In this document: positions 1-9,937 of the stretch, piece by piece | Numbering within the stretch: the first letter of the stretch is position 1 | Layout: each line of letters begins with the position of its first letter | NCBI GenBank assembly: GCA_002840505.1 | Contig: PHBC01000003.1 | Location: 95,412-159,411 of the forward strand | Source: Deltaproteobacteria bacterium HGW-Deltaproteobacteria-2 | Lineage (GTDB): Bacteria; Desulfobacterota; Syntrophia; Syntrophales; Smithellaceae | Length of the DNA stretch: 64,000 nt | Reading direction: 5' to 3' | Position numbers and translations under genes: made by a program | Notes under the pieces: generated by a model | The model's input: the letters and a program-made list of their open reading frames with translations, nothing else | Told to the model about the DNA's origin: nothing | Database searches by the model: none

Positions 1-1213
1 ATGGTGTAATACTGCCATTACCTCCGGCAGTCACCGCTACCGTGTAACCGAGGACAAAACTTGCACTGATGGTATGATTGGCAGTTACATTACTGAATGT
101 ATAACTTGTAACCGCACCTACTGAAGAACCATCAACAAGTACGTCTGACACAACATATCCGCTGTTGGGTGTTATGGTAAATGCCTGATTGGCACCGGAA
201 TTAACTGTGACATCACCTGAAGGGCTAATGCTGCCGTTGCTGCCCGCAGATGCTGTTATCGTGTAGGTAGAACTTCCAGAAGTCAAATATCTAAATATTG
301 CAATACCGGACCCGCCAGCACCACCAGCATTATACGCAGTTGTACCTCCATCACCGCCACCGCCACCGCCACCGCCAGTGCCATTTACTCCTGCAGTAGC
401 AGGAACTGCCGTATTGTAGCCGGCCCCGTTTCCACCGCCACCTTGTCCACCGCTATTAGTCTGGCTGGTAGAAAGCTGGCCGCCACCGCCACCGCCACCA
501 TAATATTTAGCGGTGCCGGTTATGCTGTTTGATAGGCCATCGCCACCTTTACCGCCGGCGGCGGATGTTCCATCAATCCCTACCGTACCAGCGCCACCGC
601 CGCCGCCTGCACCATAAGAGGGACTGGAATTGCTTGAGCCGCCACCTGCATGCCCTTGACTGCCGGTAGGCCCTTGAGCACCTCCGGATGCGCTTCCTGA
701 AACCCCACCATAGCATCCACCACCGGCAGAGACTCCATCACCGCCATTTAAAGCAGAATATGCACCACCGGCAGTACCACCTCGTCCTCTGCCGCCGCCA
801 TTGACAACAAAAATACTACTACCGGCAATCCCTAATGTTGTATCACCACCAGCAGTCGCATTATCATTCTGATCTGTGCCACCGGAACCACCCACACCAA
901 TAACCACATTATACGTATTGGCAGGTATCGAACCTGAAGATACAACGATGCCACCGGCGCCACCACCGGAGCCACGATTTGAACCTCCGCCACCGCCTCC
1001 GCCAACCATAATAAAATCAACAAAAACATCGGCGGTACACACAATCGCACAGTTCGATGTGCATGTGCGTACTGTATAGTTGCCGTCAATTGTTGCGTTG
1101 CCGCCTGTACAGGGATCGGTAGCAAAAGAAGGAATGACATTAATAAAAAGAATTGCGCTGATTATGATTAAAAATAGAATTAGTGAATTTCTAAGTCCTT
1201 TGATAATTTTCAT
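1..1213 (-). CDS. Secreted glycine-rich protein with divergent InlB-type repeats (3' end outside window)
   Basis: The minus strand is open from an ATG at 1213-1211 to base 1, about 404 codons with no stop, so the gene runs off the window. GGAA/GGAAGG sequences precede the ATG. The product starts with a Sec signal peptide ([10 protein letters not shown], a hydrophobic core, cleavage near PSFA). A glycine-rich domain opens with [14 protein letters not shown] and continues with Gly/Ser/Thr/Ala runs to about residue 310. Residues about 314-388 look like one divergent InlB B-repeat unit ([17 protein letters not shown] ... [16 protein letters not shown]), and a second unit ([15 protein letters not shown]) begins at the edge. 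This suggests an extracellular or surface protein. The ligand or role is unknown. The repeated ggcggt codons make this a low-complexity stretch. Confidence 0.8.
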   Translation of the reverse strand, partial: MKIIKGLRNSLILFLIIISAILFINVIPSFATDPCTGGNATIDGNYTVRTCTSNCAIVCTADVFVDFIMVGGGGGGGSNRGSGGGAGGIVVSSGSIPANTYNVVIGVGGSGGTDQNDNATAGGDTTLGIAGSSIFVVNGGGRGRGGTAGGAYSALNGGDGVSAGGGCYGGVSGSASGGAQGPTGSQGHAGGGSSNSSPSYGAGGGGGAGTVGIDGTSAAGGKGGDGLSNSITGTAKYYGGGGGGGQLSTSQTNSGGQGGGGNGAGYNTAVPATAGVNGTGGGGGGGGDGGTTAYNAGGAGGSGIAIFRYLTSGSSTYTITASAGSNGSISPSGDVTVNSGANQAFTITPNSGYVVSDVLVDGSSVGAVTSYTFSNVTANHTISASFVLGYTVAVTAGGNGSITP

Positions 1214-1371
1214 TTTCCTTCCATTCCTTTCGGGTTTTGTTTTTTTCTTGACCCTTGCTACTTCGCTACATGTCCCTATTTTTTATTGGGCGTTGTCCCT
1301 AATTTCGTTCACACTTTGAACTTTGTACGCAGTGTACGCATTAATATCTTAATAGAACTTTCATGATTTTT

Positions 1372-2568
1372 TTACTGTACCTTATATTTTATTATTCTAA
1401 ATTTTTGAGAATTTCCCCAAAGGCCCATATAAAGGGACTCATCTTTTTTATACATTGTTAAATGACGGTAATTTTCATTAGAATCAATTAATGTATTCAT
1501 TGACCATTGTTTTTTTTTGCTGTCATAGAAGTAAATAATTATTTTGGCTGTCAGATGTTCTCTTACCCTTATAGCCAGAATGACATCATCGGATTCAGCC
1601 CAGGCATCAGAACCGCGACGTGCGAAGCCATCAAATTTAAATTTATCAAAATCAAAAACAAAAATATTATCCATAGCAGGCGGCATGGGCAGAACAACTC
1701 TATTGCCATTATTTATATCAACGATCTCCATTTTATCGGAAGCTTTTATCAGCTTGTTATTATTAAAATAATAATTGCTGTCTTTATCTTCCAATTCATA
1801 AGCGGTAATTTTATAATTGCCCGCTGTCAAATCTCTTTTTTTCATGGAATCAAACAGAGGAATATCTTTATTGAGTGGAAATGCCTTTCTGAGGCCGGAA
1901 CTGTCAGTTACTCTGGCATAGGAAAATGATCGTCTTTTGCTTTCTTTATTAATAAGATCGGGAACAATTTCCACATATTCGCTGAAACCTTTTGCAGAAC
2001 CGTAACCCAAAAGAATCATATTCAGAAAAGTTTTTGATACAATATTGCGTGTCTCATATTTGTAAATGGTATAAAAAATTAAAGACCCGTCATCATAACA
2101 CAAGGGCACAGGTTCATAATGAATATATTCTCTGCTGAATACTTTATATTTATGTTCATACTCTCGTAATTTCCTGCCAGCCAAATCATAAAAAGAAATA
2201 TGCCAGATATTGTTTTTTCTATCCTGTATTGTGGAGCATATTTCATTATTGTAAGCGGCGCCAAGATAGTAGGCTTTGCCGGGTATATCAACTATTGTCC
2301 ACTCTTCAGAACCTTTTTTCTTTATCAACAAACGGCTGTCGTAGCCAACGTCTATTATTCCTGTTGATTTCCATACTATAGCGTAAAGGCTGTCGTCCTT
2401 TATAAAGATATCATAGCCGTTCATGATTTCCAGATTTTCCGCACTGTCAAAATCAAAATTATAAACGGCAGACACTGTATTACTCAAATCACCGCTTATG
2501 ACGACACTGCAAAACATAAGCATCATAAATTCCAGTATTAAGATAATCTTAATTTTTCTTTTATCCAT
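1372..2568 (-). CDS. Secreted protein of unknown function, directly downstream of the RHS protein
   Basis: 398 residues. The N-terminus (MDKRKIKIILILEFMMLMF, then CSVVISG) looks like a signal peptide, and a Cys after the hydrophobic core leaves a lipoprotein possible. The rest is rich in aromatic and charged beta-strand-like segments (DSLYAIVWKSTG, IWHISFYDLAGRKL, MYKKDESLYMGLWG), which could be a beta-propeller. I do not recognise a family. The start codon lies one base past the stop of the papain/RHS gene, so the two are almost certainly co-transcribed and probably translationally coupled. That position is where an immunity protein for an RHS toxin would be expected, but nothing in the sequence proves such a role. 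Confidence 0.75.
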   Translation of the reverse strand: MDKRKIKIILILEFMMLMFCSVVISGDLSNTVSAVYNFDFDSAENLEIMNGYDIFIKDDSLYAIVWKSTGIIDVGYDSRLLIKKKGSEEWTIVDIPGKAYYLGAAYNNEICSTIQDRKNNIWHISFYDLAGRKLREYEHKYKVFSREYIHYEPVPLCYDDGSLIFYTIYKYETRNIVSKTFLNMILLGYGSAKGFSEYVEIVPDLINKESKRRSFSYARVTDSSGLRKAFPLNKDIPLFDSMKKRDLTAGNYKITAYELEDKDSNYYFNNNKLIKASDKMEIVDINNGNRVVLPMPPAMDNIFVFDFDKFKFDGFARRGSDAWAESDDVILAIRVREHLTAKIIIYFYDSKKKQWSMNTLIDSNENYRHLTMYKKDESLYMGLWGNSQKFRIIKYKVQ

Positions 2569-2569
2569 A

Positions 2570-5500
2570 TTATTTATTTTTGAAAGACCAATTTACAGGA
2601 CCAGGCCCACCATTTGAATTCATTACATTTGTATAAAATTCTGAAATCCTTCTAGCCTCGGGAACAGCTGTCGTAATAGCATCTGTGTCTGTTCCACTGA
2701 ACCAATCCTGGAACTTGTGCCCTAAAGTAAACACGCTATAGCCATTATCAAAATGAACATAGGAATCTTGCAAATCATGCATACCTCTTTCAAATGCATC
2801 TAGGTCGCGGTTCATAATTGCATAGTTAACTTCTTGCATAGCATCTGCCCTGCTTTGGAAATGGAGCCATAAACTCAATGGTAAGTATGGTGCGGTCAGG
2901 CCATGATCTTGTTTATCAAAATCATATCCCGGAAAATAAAATTTTTTATTATGATCTTCATATAGCCCGCTCGGATCAATCCCTGTAACCGGATTATTGC
3001 CGACATACGCCATGAGGTTAGTATCGCCACCACCGAAGCCGACGGGGTCTTCGGAAATGAATCTGCCGACGGTTGGATCGTAGTATCTGGCCTTCATGTA
3101 GTAGAAGCCGTTGGGTTCGGTCATAACACCGAATTGGCCGACATACTTAAACGGCTGATATATTGCTTCCTGCTCACTGGCTATATTGCCGAAGGCATCA
3201 TAAGAATATTTGTTGACAATATCTTTTGATGAGTCGGTCATCGCAATTGTACTGCCGACTCCATTGAAATGGTAGCAATAAGTCTGATCGGCAGGTGTTA
3301 CCATCGCGAGCAATCCCTTGCCGTAAATGTAGTATCTGGTAATTACGTTACTATCATTTGCTTCCGCCAGCAGCCTGCCTGCGGCATCGTAAATGTATCT
3401 GGTTTCCACACTTGACCGGACAGCTTTGAGCCGTTTGCCGCTGCCATCATAAAAGAATTCCGTATCTGTTCCGATTTTTTTGAGCCGGTGTTCATAATCG
3501 AATGTATAGGAAACAGCAGTGCCGATATCGCTCGATGACAGTTGACCTTCAAGATCATAAGTAAAATTAGTTTGCCCGACGACTACGGACTCAAGCCGGT
3601 TTTTCTTATCATTGTAGCCATAGGTTACATTTCCTTCACCTATTGCCGGCGCGTAAGGTTCGCTCTGTTCAATTTGTTTGCGGTTGCCGTTGCCGTCCAG
3701 TTCGGTAAATTGATAGGTGGCAATAACATTGCCACCATCGGCTTTCAGATTGTTTATTGCCGTCAGACGATTAGCGTTGTCGTAATTATATGTTGTTATC
3801 GTGCTGTTGAAATTGGTTAATTTTTTAAGACGACCGGCGAGATCGAATTCGTTATAGGTGGCTGTTATATCATTGAGCCATGTGATTTTAACAGTTTCCA
3901 ATCGGTTTAATTTATCATAGGTGTAGGTAACCTTTTTGACAGTGCTGTCATTGCTGGGATAAGTAAGCTCCGTGAGATTACCGGCAGCGTCATAGTCATA
4001 GGAAATCACAAAACCATTGGAATCTTTCATCTGCCTGAGACGGCCGGCAGCGTCGTAAAGATAAGGAGAAGAAGGATAAGGACAGGTTGACAATGGTGTA
4101 CAGATTGCGTCATCCATGCCAATCACCTGATCCAGATTGTTGTAATGAAACTTGACTTGCGTGGCATTGGGATCGGAATAGGTAATGGTATCTATCTTAT
4201 CAGTTGGGGTATAAGCGTAAGTAATTGTCTGGCCTTTGCGGTCGGTATTTGTATGCAGCAAGCCATCGTCATAATATGTAAAGTTTGTTGTTTTGCCCAG
4301 CAGATCCCTTTTGTATTGCAGCAGTCCGCGTTTGTCATACTCAAAATGAGTAGCTGTCGTTGGATTATTTAACTGATCGTAAAAGTCAGTCATTCTGCCG
4401 ATGATGTCATAAGTATATTTTATTGCGGGATGATCGATTGTTTGTCCCGTGGTATGCCCCGTGGTTTGGGCTGTGAACGGATTGCCATAAGCGTCATAGG
4501 TCAATGTCGTTATTGTACCACGTGGGTCTTTTAGAGTTTTTTTAAAACCTTTGGGAAACTCACTTGTTGAATAATAAGTGCTATACGCTTTATTATTCAA
4601 GGCATCTGTTACGTCCGAAACGAAATAAGGATGATCGGGGTCATAATTATAATGCGGTCCATAATCATAATCATCTTTCATATCGGTCAGCCGGAACGGG
4701 AACGTGGCCTCATAGATATTTCGGACTGATTGAGTAAGGGCATTGGTAACTTTAGTAAGATTATTATTTTCGTATTCATAGTTTGTAACGATAGGATTTA
4801 CCGTTGTTGATCTTGGATCGGTGACACTAACAACATGGTCCTGACCATCGTATGTTTTGGTTACTTTATTACCCAAAGCGTCCTCCTGCGCATATAATCT
4901 GCCTTTCTTATCATAATAATAGGTAGTTGCGTGACCGTCAGGATCAACTTCCTGATTTCGATAACCGGAGAAGTATAAGTCATAAATGGCCTGGCCGCTC
5001 TGGCGTGGCGCTGTTTGTTTTTTCACCCGGCCAAGAGTATCATATTCATTAGTAATGGTTGTTATATTCTGTGAGCTTGTCACAGGCTTTGTCAGCGTTG
5101 TTATAAGATGATTTGCTGGGGTCGCGTAGCCGTAACTCCAGTTTTTTCCTTCAACATCTGTATAACCTGTCAAATTATAAGGATAGTTAGTATCGTAAGA
5201 ATACAAGACTGTTCTCATTGGCGTGGTGGAACCGGTTGCATAATCGGAAACGGAAGTTATTTTATCGCCTGTATAGTTAAGTTGAATGTAACGGCCAAAG
5301 GCATCGGTTACTTTATCAAGCTTTTTATCAGCGTCCTTGTATGTAAAGTTTGCGGTGTTTCCATCAGCATCAACGATCTGGCTAATCTTGCCAAAGCTTA
5401 TATTGTCTGCGTTCTTTGCAAGGGCATTAAAATTCATTTTCTTGCCGGAACGCTCTTGCAGGCTGAAAATATCACCGTCTTTGATCGTAATATCACCATT

Positions 5501-8500
5501 ATTTTTTATCAATTGTGTGGTGATGCCCGGAGGGGGAACATATGTTCCATCAGCCAGTTTAATATATTCCGTAATCTTGTTGCCCATATTAATCACTATG
5601 GAATTGTCTATCAATTGATCAATACCCCAGTTGGCGACCAAAGCTCCAACCATCCAGTTTCCTACGGTATCTGTTGCCTTCATCAAATCCAAACAAGCAT
5701 AAATAGCCACCAGCATGCCCACAGTATCTAGGGGTTGACGGCTTCCCAATACCGGCTCGGCATGGCTTACAGGGCTGAGATAGATATTATTATTATGATC
5801 AAAACCATAACCTAATGTTTGCTTTGATAGATTTTTATTGCTGTTATAAGAACGTGAAAATGCCAACCCCAAAGGAATGTCACCCCCCAGAGCAAGATCT
5901 GTGTTCTCATAAACAAACGAACCACCGGCCATATCGACAGGGTCTCCAGCATACGCTAACGCAAGATTTGTCAATAGTTCAGACATGCCCGCAGATGAAA
6001 AAGTTAGAACAGTAATTTTCCCTGATGCATGGGTGGTAATTATACATGGTACATCGGCATTCCTAGCTATCCATGCGCCATAATAGAAGAAATCTTCATT
6101 TTCATTTGCAATGACCATCCCAATGCCAGATGAGCTGTCATCGTATTTAGTTTTATGGATATACCCTTTAAACCTTAAGGGGTAATCGTTGCCACTGCTA
6201 TCTTTCCAGCCAATTGATCCATTATCAGGAAGAATGTAATTGTGTGTATAATCTGTATCATCCCAAATCACTCCTCCAAGTCTGGCAACGCAATTCTCAC
6301 AAGGACAGGCAGGCGCACTACTGCAACCCGGTGGTGTATTTGAAGAAGTACAGGTATAAAGACACCCTCCGTATACGGGATTATTTTTATAGTTGCTAAA
6401 TAACGCCTTAAAATTCGTCCAACCATATCTATTATATGTATCGTAATTAGCCATAATTACTTTCCGGCCATCAGTATTAGCTTTCTGCAATAGCTTTATG
6501 GTCGATACAGCCGGTACTTGGGCACCGCCGGTTAGTTGCTGTAAAATTCCATGTTCCAATCCGCTTAACATGAGCGCACGAGCCTTATTTAAATATTCAA
6601 ATCCATTATTATCATTCACATTTATAGGGCTAGTTATATAAAGAGAGGCTTTGACGTCTATGTAGTAACTTAAATCCTGCGCCATAACGCCAACATTATG
6701 ATGTTCAATAAGGTGTCTTTCGGAAATACCAGCTATTATCCTATCGATCATAGCATTTTGCTTCAACCAGTTTTGCCCAATGATATTTAGCGTTTCACCT
6801 AACACTGATTCCGACGCATTAATTACCTCTGGTTGCGCACCACTAAGCTCCAATTGTGCACGATTAAATTCCAATTGCTTTTGGCGTTTCTGGAGAAGCA
6901 TATCGGAAATACCATTGCCGAAATGATAAACTATGGCATAAGTACCACCAATCTTTAAATTATAATCTGCACTCTGCGAATTGGCAGGCGCTGGGTAAGG
7001 ATGATTTATTTTAACGGTCATATATACGGGATCTGTTACATTACTGCCTGTACATTTCGTACAGTCCGGAGGACTGCCGCCATCAAGAAGCAACTTTGGT
7101 GCGTTTTCGTTAAAACTGACTATCAATCTTTTTCCATTGAGATCAGCGGTATCAAAAGATTTATAAATTTCCGATGATGAATCTAGAGGACAACTAGAAC
7201 TTCGGCAAACAGCGACCTGTAATGTTGACTTTATACTAAGAATATCACTTTGGGACATATCAGGGTCTGGCACTGGTGAATACGGAAGCGTTGTTGGTAA
7301 TTCAGTCAATGTTTCTGGGATAATTGTACGTCCGCCAATGATATCTTTAATATCACTGTTCTGGTGATTAGCTCTAATGAAATTGGCCAGATTTGTTGTG
7401 TAATAATTAAGTTTTCCCCTAAGACTTGTTTCATTTAAATTTTGCGTGTAGTTGTAATAATTATCCACGGTGCCGCCCGCTGTACTAAGCAGATCATCCT
7501 GATAATTCATTGCGGAACGCAGATCTATATGGGTTTTGTTATCATATTCTTTAAACGCCGGATCAAATAAATATGTACCATTTAATTTCACCCATACGCG
7601 ATCTAACGTGATTGTAGTATCAGTTCCTACTATTGGATCACGAGGAATAAAACCAGCTCTAATTGCAGTATCAATGGTGCCGATGGTGTAGTATCCTAAT
7701 ACATCAACACCTAACCAACTAGCAAGTTTATCCAGAGGAATTGTCATTTGCCCATAAACATATTCGGCTGTATAGATGGTGCCGTTGGCATCTTTACCAC
7801 TACTGGCATGAAGCAAGGCAATCATCAATGATGCCTGATCAAAATCGTTGCCACTGCCGTCCAAGTAGGTAAGTTGTGCTCCTTTGAGCGAACCATAATA
7901 AGGAACGTAGTCTATTTTGTTATGTACGTAATCGTATATCAGCTTCGGATCATAACGAAGAGCGCGGGCCAGTTCTTTTATTTCATCTGTTTCGTAATCA
8001 GCCCCCGCACCTGCCAATGACGCTTTTATTTCTCCGGCGGCAAGCATTTTTTCTTTTCTGGCTTTCAAATTTTCTTTTGCTTCCTTGGACGTAATACCCT
8101 TACCTATTCCATGAATCCAACCAGGGCCATAACCGCCACCTGATGTGCTTGTTTTTGAACTGTCCTTGTTATCTTTTGACGCATTATCATTTGCGGATGA
8201 AGAAAGAGCAAAATCTTTTATCAAAGTCGTGCTGGCTGTAATTATTAAATTTTCACTAAGGGTGGAATAACCGGATTTTTGAATAGTTGCAACATAGCTC
8301 CCGGCAGGCAATGAAGAAAAAACATAAATGCCCGCCGCACTGGAAGTTGCTTTGTAATTACCTATTTTGATTTCGGCGCTACTGACGGCGTTGCCTGATT
8401 CATCTTTAACACTGCCGGTTAAGATAGATAACTGAGCCGTGCTTTTTCCATTCTGGCCGGTTGTATTGGGGTTGTTGGGATCACGCGGGATGCTATTGAG

Positions 8501-9544
8501 CGTGGGAAATCCTGTAGGTATAACGTTTTCGTAAGCAATGGTATAAAAACCGAATAGTGTGTCACCGGCAATTTCGCCATAAGCAATTTTACCATAACCC
8601 GCTTCGCCCCAATCTTCACCCCAACTGTCTTTAATAATAAAACACTGTTCGACATCATCGTATCCAACAATAAGCACCGCGTGATAGCCTTCAAAACTGC
8701 CCCATGATTTTTCATAAACACCTGTGCTGTAATAATAAAAATCCGTATAGACAGACATTAAAGCAACCACAGGCCCATAGTTATAAAGGGCATATTTAAT
8801 CGCTTCAATAGAGGGATTAACTTTGTACCAGCCGGATATTTTATAAGGATTGGTTAGCCAGTCGGAACAACTAACAGAGCACATTCCATCAGTTGCCGTA
8901 TAGGGATTGCAGGATTCCAGAGGCAGGCCTATGTCCCGTAAGAAATTGGCCGCCGCGTCTATATAACCGCCGCTGCAACTTCCGGCACCGCTGCAGGAAT
9001 TAAGGGTTTGTTCGGAAAGATCGAGAAATACACCGGGAGTGTTGCTGGAAATCAATTTGTTTGATTCGAGAGCGGCTGTCACAGCGAAAGCCCAGCAATC
9101 ACTGCATGCGCCCTGCTCTTTTACCGGCGTCACGTAGCTGTTTCCATTATAATTGCGCCAGTCAAGGTGACCAGGAACCGCCGCGGAAGTAGTTGTCAGA
9201 ATTTTCTCTTGAGTTGTTAGAACAGGTACGTGAGAACCAAGATGTTTCTTTCTTTCAGCACTTGGGGCCTGTGATATTTTTGTATCTCTCGCAGTCCAGC
9301 GAGCTTTTTTGTGCCCTATTGCTTTTTTTATCTCATCGCGTTCTTTGGAATCAGCAAAAGAGTTGGGAACAAAAAATGCGCCGCTTAAAAAAGTAATCAG
9401 AACAAATACTGAAATCACGGGTATGACACCCCAAGTAAGATTCGGGGTGTCATACCCTCCGCTATGCGGGATTGTTCGACTTACAAATTTCAATGCACTT
9501 CGTTTTTGAAATTTTAGTCTCGCAACAAAAGATTTGATTCTCAT
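2570..9544 (-). CDS. Giant secreted papain-like / transglutaminase-like / RHS-repeat protein with toxin-like C-terminus
   Basis: About 2324 residues. I chose the ATG at 9544 over a GTG at 9550 because an AGGAG lies 7 bases upstream of the ATG. Order of parts: a long basic leader plus signal peptide (to about residue 64, ending NSFA); a C1A papain-like domain about 125-340 with Gln144, Cys150 (CSDCWAFA) and His288 (GYHAVLIVGYDD); a carboxypeptidase-regulatory-like beta domain about 376-446; a transglutaminase-like fold about 525-680; YD/RHS repeats in the C-terminal half; and the RHS core end (DPVGFGGGDTNLMAYVGNNP, DPSGLY). The last about 130 residues differ: HDLQDSYVH, LGHKF and TDTD resemble the metal ligands of zinc-dependent phospholipase C/S1-nuclease folds. 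The catalytic Asn position of papain is Asp (KDSWG). The transglutaminase-like part has GNDFDQAS where active enzymes carry Cys. Probably an exported polymorphic toxin or surface protein; the target is unknown. Confidence 0.85.
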   Translation of the reverse strand: MRIKSFVARLKFQKRSALKFVSRTIPHSGGYDTPNLTWGVIPVISVFVLITFLSGAFFVPNSFADSKERDEIKKAIGHKKARWTARDTKISQAPSAERKKHLGSHVPVLTTQEKILTTTSAAVPGHLDWRNYNGNSYVTPVKEQGACSDCWAFAVTAALESNKLISSNTPGVFLDLSEQTLNSCSGAGSCSGGYIDAAANFLRDIGLPLESCNPYTATDGMCSVSCSDWLTNPYKISGWYKVNPSIEAIKYALYNYGPVVALMSVYTDFYYYSTGVYEKSWGSFEGYHAVLIVGYDDVEQCFIIKDSWGEDWGEAGYGKIAYGEIAGDTLFGFYTIAYENVIPTGFPTLNSIPRDPNNPNTTGQNGKSTAQLSILTGSVKDESGNAVSSAEIKIGNYKATSSAAGIYVFSSLPAGSYVATIQKSGYSTLSENLIITASTTLIKDFALSSSANDNASKDNKDSSKTSTSGGGYGPGWIHGIGKGITSKEAKENLKARKEKMLAAGEIKASLAGAGADYETDEIKELARALRYDPKLIYDYVHNKIDYVPYYGSLKGAQLTYLDGSGNDFDQASLMIALLHASSGKDANGTIYTAEYVYGQMTIPLDKLASWLGVDVLGYYTIGTIDTAIRAGFIPRDPIVGTDTTITLDRVWVKLNGTYLFDPAFKEYDNKTHIDLRSAMNYQDDLLSTAGGTVDNYYNYTQNLNETSLRGKLNYYTTNLANFIRANHQNSDIKDIIGGRTIIPETLTELPTTLPYSPVPDPDMSQSDILSIKSTLQVAVCRSSSCPLDSSSEIYKSFDTADLNGKRLIVSFNENAPKLLLDGGSPPDCTKCTGSNVTDPVYMTVKINHPYPAPANSQSADYNLKIGGTYAIVYHFGNGISDMLLQKRQKQLEFNRAQLELSGAQPEVINASESVLGETLNIIGQNWLKQNAMIDRIIAGISERHLIEHHNVGVMAQDLSYYIDVKASLYITSPINVNDNNGFEYLNKARALMLSGLEHGILQQLTGGAQVPAVSTIKLLQKANTDGRKVIMANYDTYNRYGWTNFKALFSNYKNNPVYGGCLYTCTSSNTPPGCSSAPACPCENCVARLGGVIWDDTDYTHNYILPDNGSIGWKDSSGNDYPLRFKGYIHKTKYDDSSSGIGMVIANENEDFFYYGAWIARNADVPCIITTHASGKITVLTFSSAGMSELLTNLALAYAGDPVDMAGGSFVYENTDLALGGDIPLGLAFSRSYNSNKNLSKQTLGYGFDHNNNIYLSPVSHAEPVLGSRQPLDTVGMLVAIYACLDLMKATDTVGNWMVGALVANWGIDQLIDNSIVINMGNKITEYIKLADGTYVPPPGITTQLIKNNGDITIKDGDIFSLQERSGKKMNFNALAKNADNISFGKISQIVDADGNTANFTYKDADKKLDKVTDAFGRYIQLNYTGDKITSVSDYATGSTTPMRTVLYSYDTNYPYNLTGYTDVEGKNWSYGYATPANHLITTLTKPVTSSQNITTITNEYDTLGRVKKQTAPRQSGQAIYDLYFSGYRNQEVDPDGHATTYYYDKKGRLYAQEDALGNKVTKTYDGQDHVVSVTDPRSTTVNPIVTNYEYENNNLTKVTNALTQSVRNIYEATFPFRLTDMKDDYDYGPHYNYDPDHPYFVSDVTDALNNKAYSTYYSTSEFPKGFKKTLKDPRGTITTLTYDAYGNPFTAQTTGHTTGQTIDHPAIKYTYDIIGRMTDFYDQLNNPTTATHFEYDKRGLLQYKRDLLGKTTNFTYYDDGLLHTNTDRKGQTITYAYTPTDKIDTITYSDPNATQVKFHYNNLDQVIGMDDAICTPLSTCPYPSSPYLYDAAGRLRQMKDSNGFVISYDYDAAGNLTELTYPSNDSTVKKVTYTYDKLNRLETVKITWLNDITATYNEFDLAGRLKKLTNFNSTITTYNYDNANRLTAINNLKADGGNVIATYQFTELDGNGNRKQIEQSEPYAPAIGEGNVTYGYNDKKNRLESVVVGQTNFTYDLEGQLSSSDIGTAVSYTFDYEHRLKKIGTDTEFFYDGSGKRLKAVRSSVETRYIYDAAGRLLAEANDSNVITRYYIYGKGLLAMVTPADQTYCYHFNGVGSTIAMTDSSKDIVNKYSYDAFGNIASEQEAIYQPFKYVGQFGVMTEPNGFYYMKARYYDPTVGRFISEDPVGFGGGDTNLMAYVGNNPVTGIDPSGLYEDHNKKFYFPGYDFDKQDHGLTAPYLPLSLWLHFQSRADAMQEVNYAIMNRDLDAFERGMHDLQDSYVHFDNGYSVFTLGHKFQDWFSGTDTDAITTAVPEARRISEFYTNVMNSNGGPGPVNWSFKNK
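2573..2965 (-). other. RHS C-terminal tip: predicted zinc-dependent phospholipase C-like toxin module
   Basis: This is the last 131 residues of the RHS protein, after the DPSG that ends the RHS core. In RHS proteins this segment is the exchangeable toxin. Possible metal ligands, in order, are His in WLHF (about 2228), His/Asp/His in HDLQDSYVH (about 2256, 2260, 2264), His in LGHKF (about 2276) and the Asp pair in TDTD (about 2286, 2288). The spacing HxxxDxxxH followed by GH and DxD matches what I know of phospholipase C/S1-P1-like zinc folds. The assignment is by motif only. Confidence 0.5.
9419..9525 (+). repeat. Interspersed multi-hairpin repeat, copy A (inside the RHS gene 5' end)
   Basis: Three stem-loops in series: perfect 14-base arms at 9419-9432 and 9444-9457 (GGGTATGACACCCC and its complement); CCGC-TAT-GCGG at 9459-9469; and AAATTTCAA paired with TTGAAATTT around 9485-9515. 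The linker GGGATTGTTCGACTTAC and the end AGTCTCGC are shared with copies at 21708, 33923, 58692 and 61765. Read on the minus strand it encodes roughly residues 7-42 of the RHS protein, the unusually long segment before the signal-peptide core. Confidence 0.75.
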
Positions 9545-9846
9545 TTTCACGCTCCTGCTTTTTATTTCTTAAATCAAATTAACAAATTGCGTTCATACTC
9601 CTGAATATGATTTATGTTTTTATTATCCCTGTTTTAAGCACAGTAATACCCACCCCTTGCAAAAGAACACTTTTCCTCTTGCTGCTACGATGAATCTAAC
9701 TACTCTTTTTGGGAATTTGATGCCTGGTACTAAAAATACTCGCTCAATATTTTGAGCAATAATTTTTTTTCGTCCTGTCTTAGTGTATCAATTTGTGCTG
9801 CTTGAAACGTGAAAGTGGTTCAACTATAAATTTAATTGTGAATACA

Positions 9847-9873
9847 ATTATAGAAAAATAAAAAAACTGTCAA
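9847..9873 (-). promoter_or_regulatory. Outward-facing promoter-like sequence in the left arm
   Basis: On the minus strand a perfect TTGACA (9873-9868) and a perfect TATAAT (9852-9847) are separated by 15 bases, slightly short of the ideal 17. It points toward the RHS operon, leaving a leader of about 290 bases. The same pair with the same 15-base spacing is conserved in the right arm, which supports it being functional. Confidence 0.5.
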
Positions 9874-9890
9874 TAATAAAACTAAACATG

Positions 9891-9937
9891 AAACATAATT
9901 CCATTTCAAGATGAAATAACATTGTCATTTCATCTTG
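9891..9937. promoter_or_regulatory. Imperfect palindrome next to the left outward promoter
   Basis: CAAGATGAAAT (9907-9917) and ATTTCATCTTG (9927-9937) form an 11-base stem with a 9-base loop. The surrounding bases also give a degenerate version of the perfect palindrome in the right arm (ATGAAACA ... ATTTCA AGA TGAAAT). It lies just upstream of the outward -35 box, a usual place for an activator or repressor site. Confidence 0.45.

Noticed and set aside
340-620. Repeated ggcggt/accgcc units as a possible CRISPR or satellite array
   Set aside because: The units are irregular codons for Gly runs in an open frame, with no constant repeat-spacer pattern.
832-1140. Open frame on the minus strand overlapping the glycine-rich gene
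   Set aside because: It is a shifted reading of the same Gly-codon repeats. The frame starting at 1213 has a signal peptide, recognisable domains and stays open to the window edge.
5108-5731. 207-codon plus-strand frame inside the RHS gene
   Set aside because: It is antisense to a domain-supported gene, has no ribosome site and shows no recognisable protein features.
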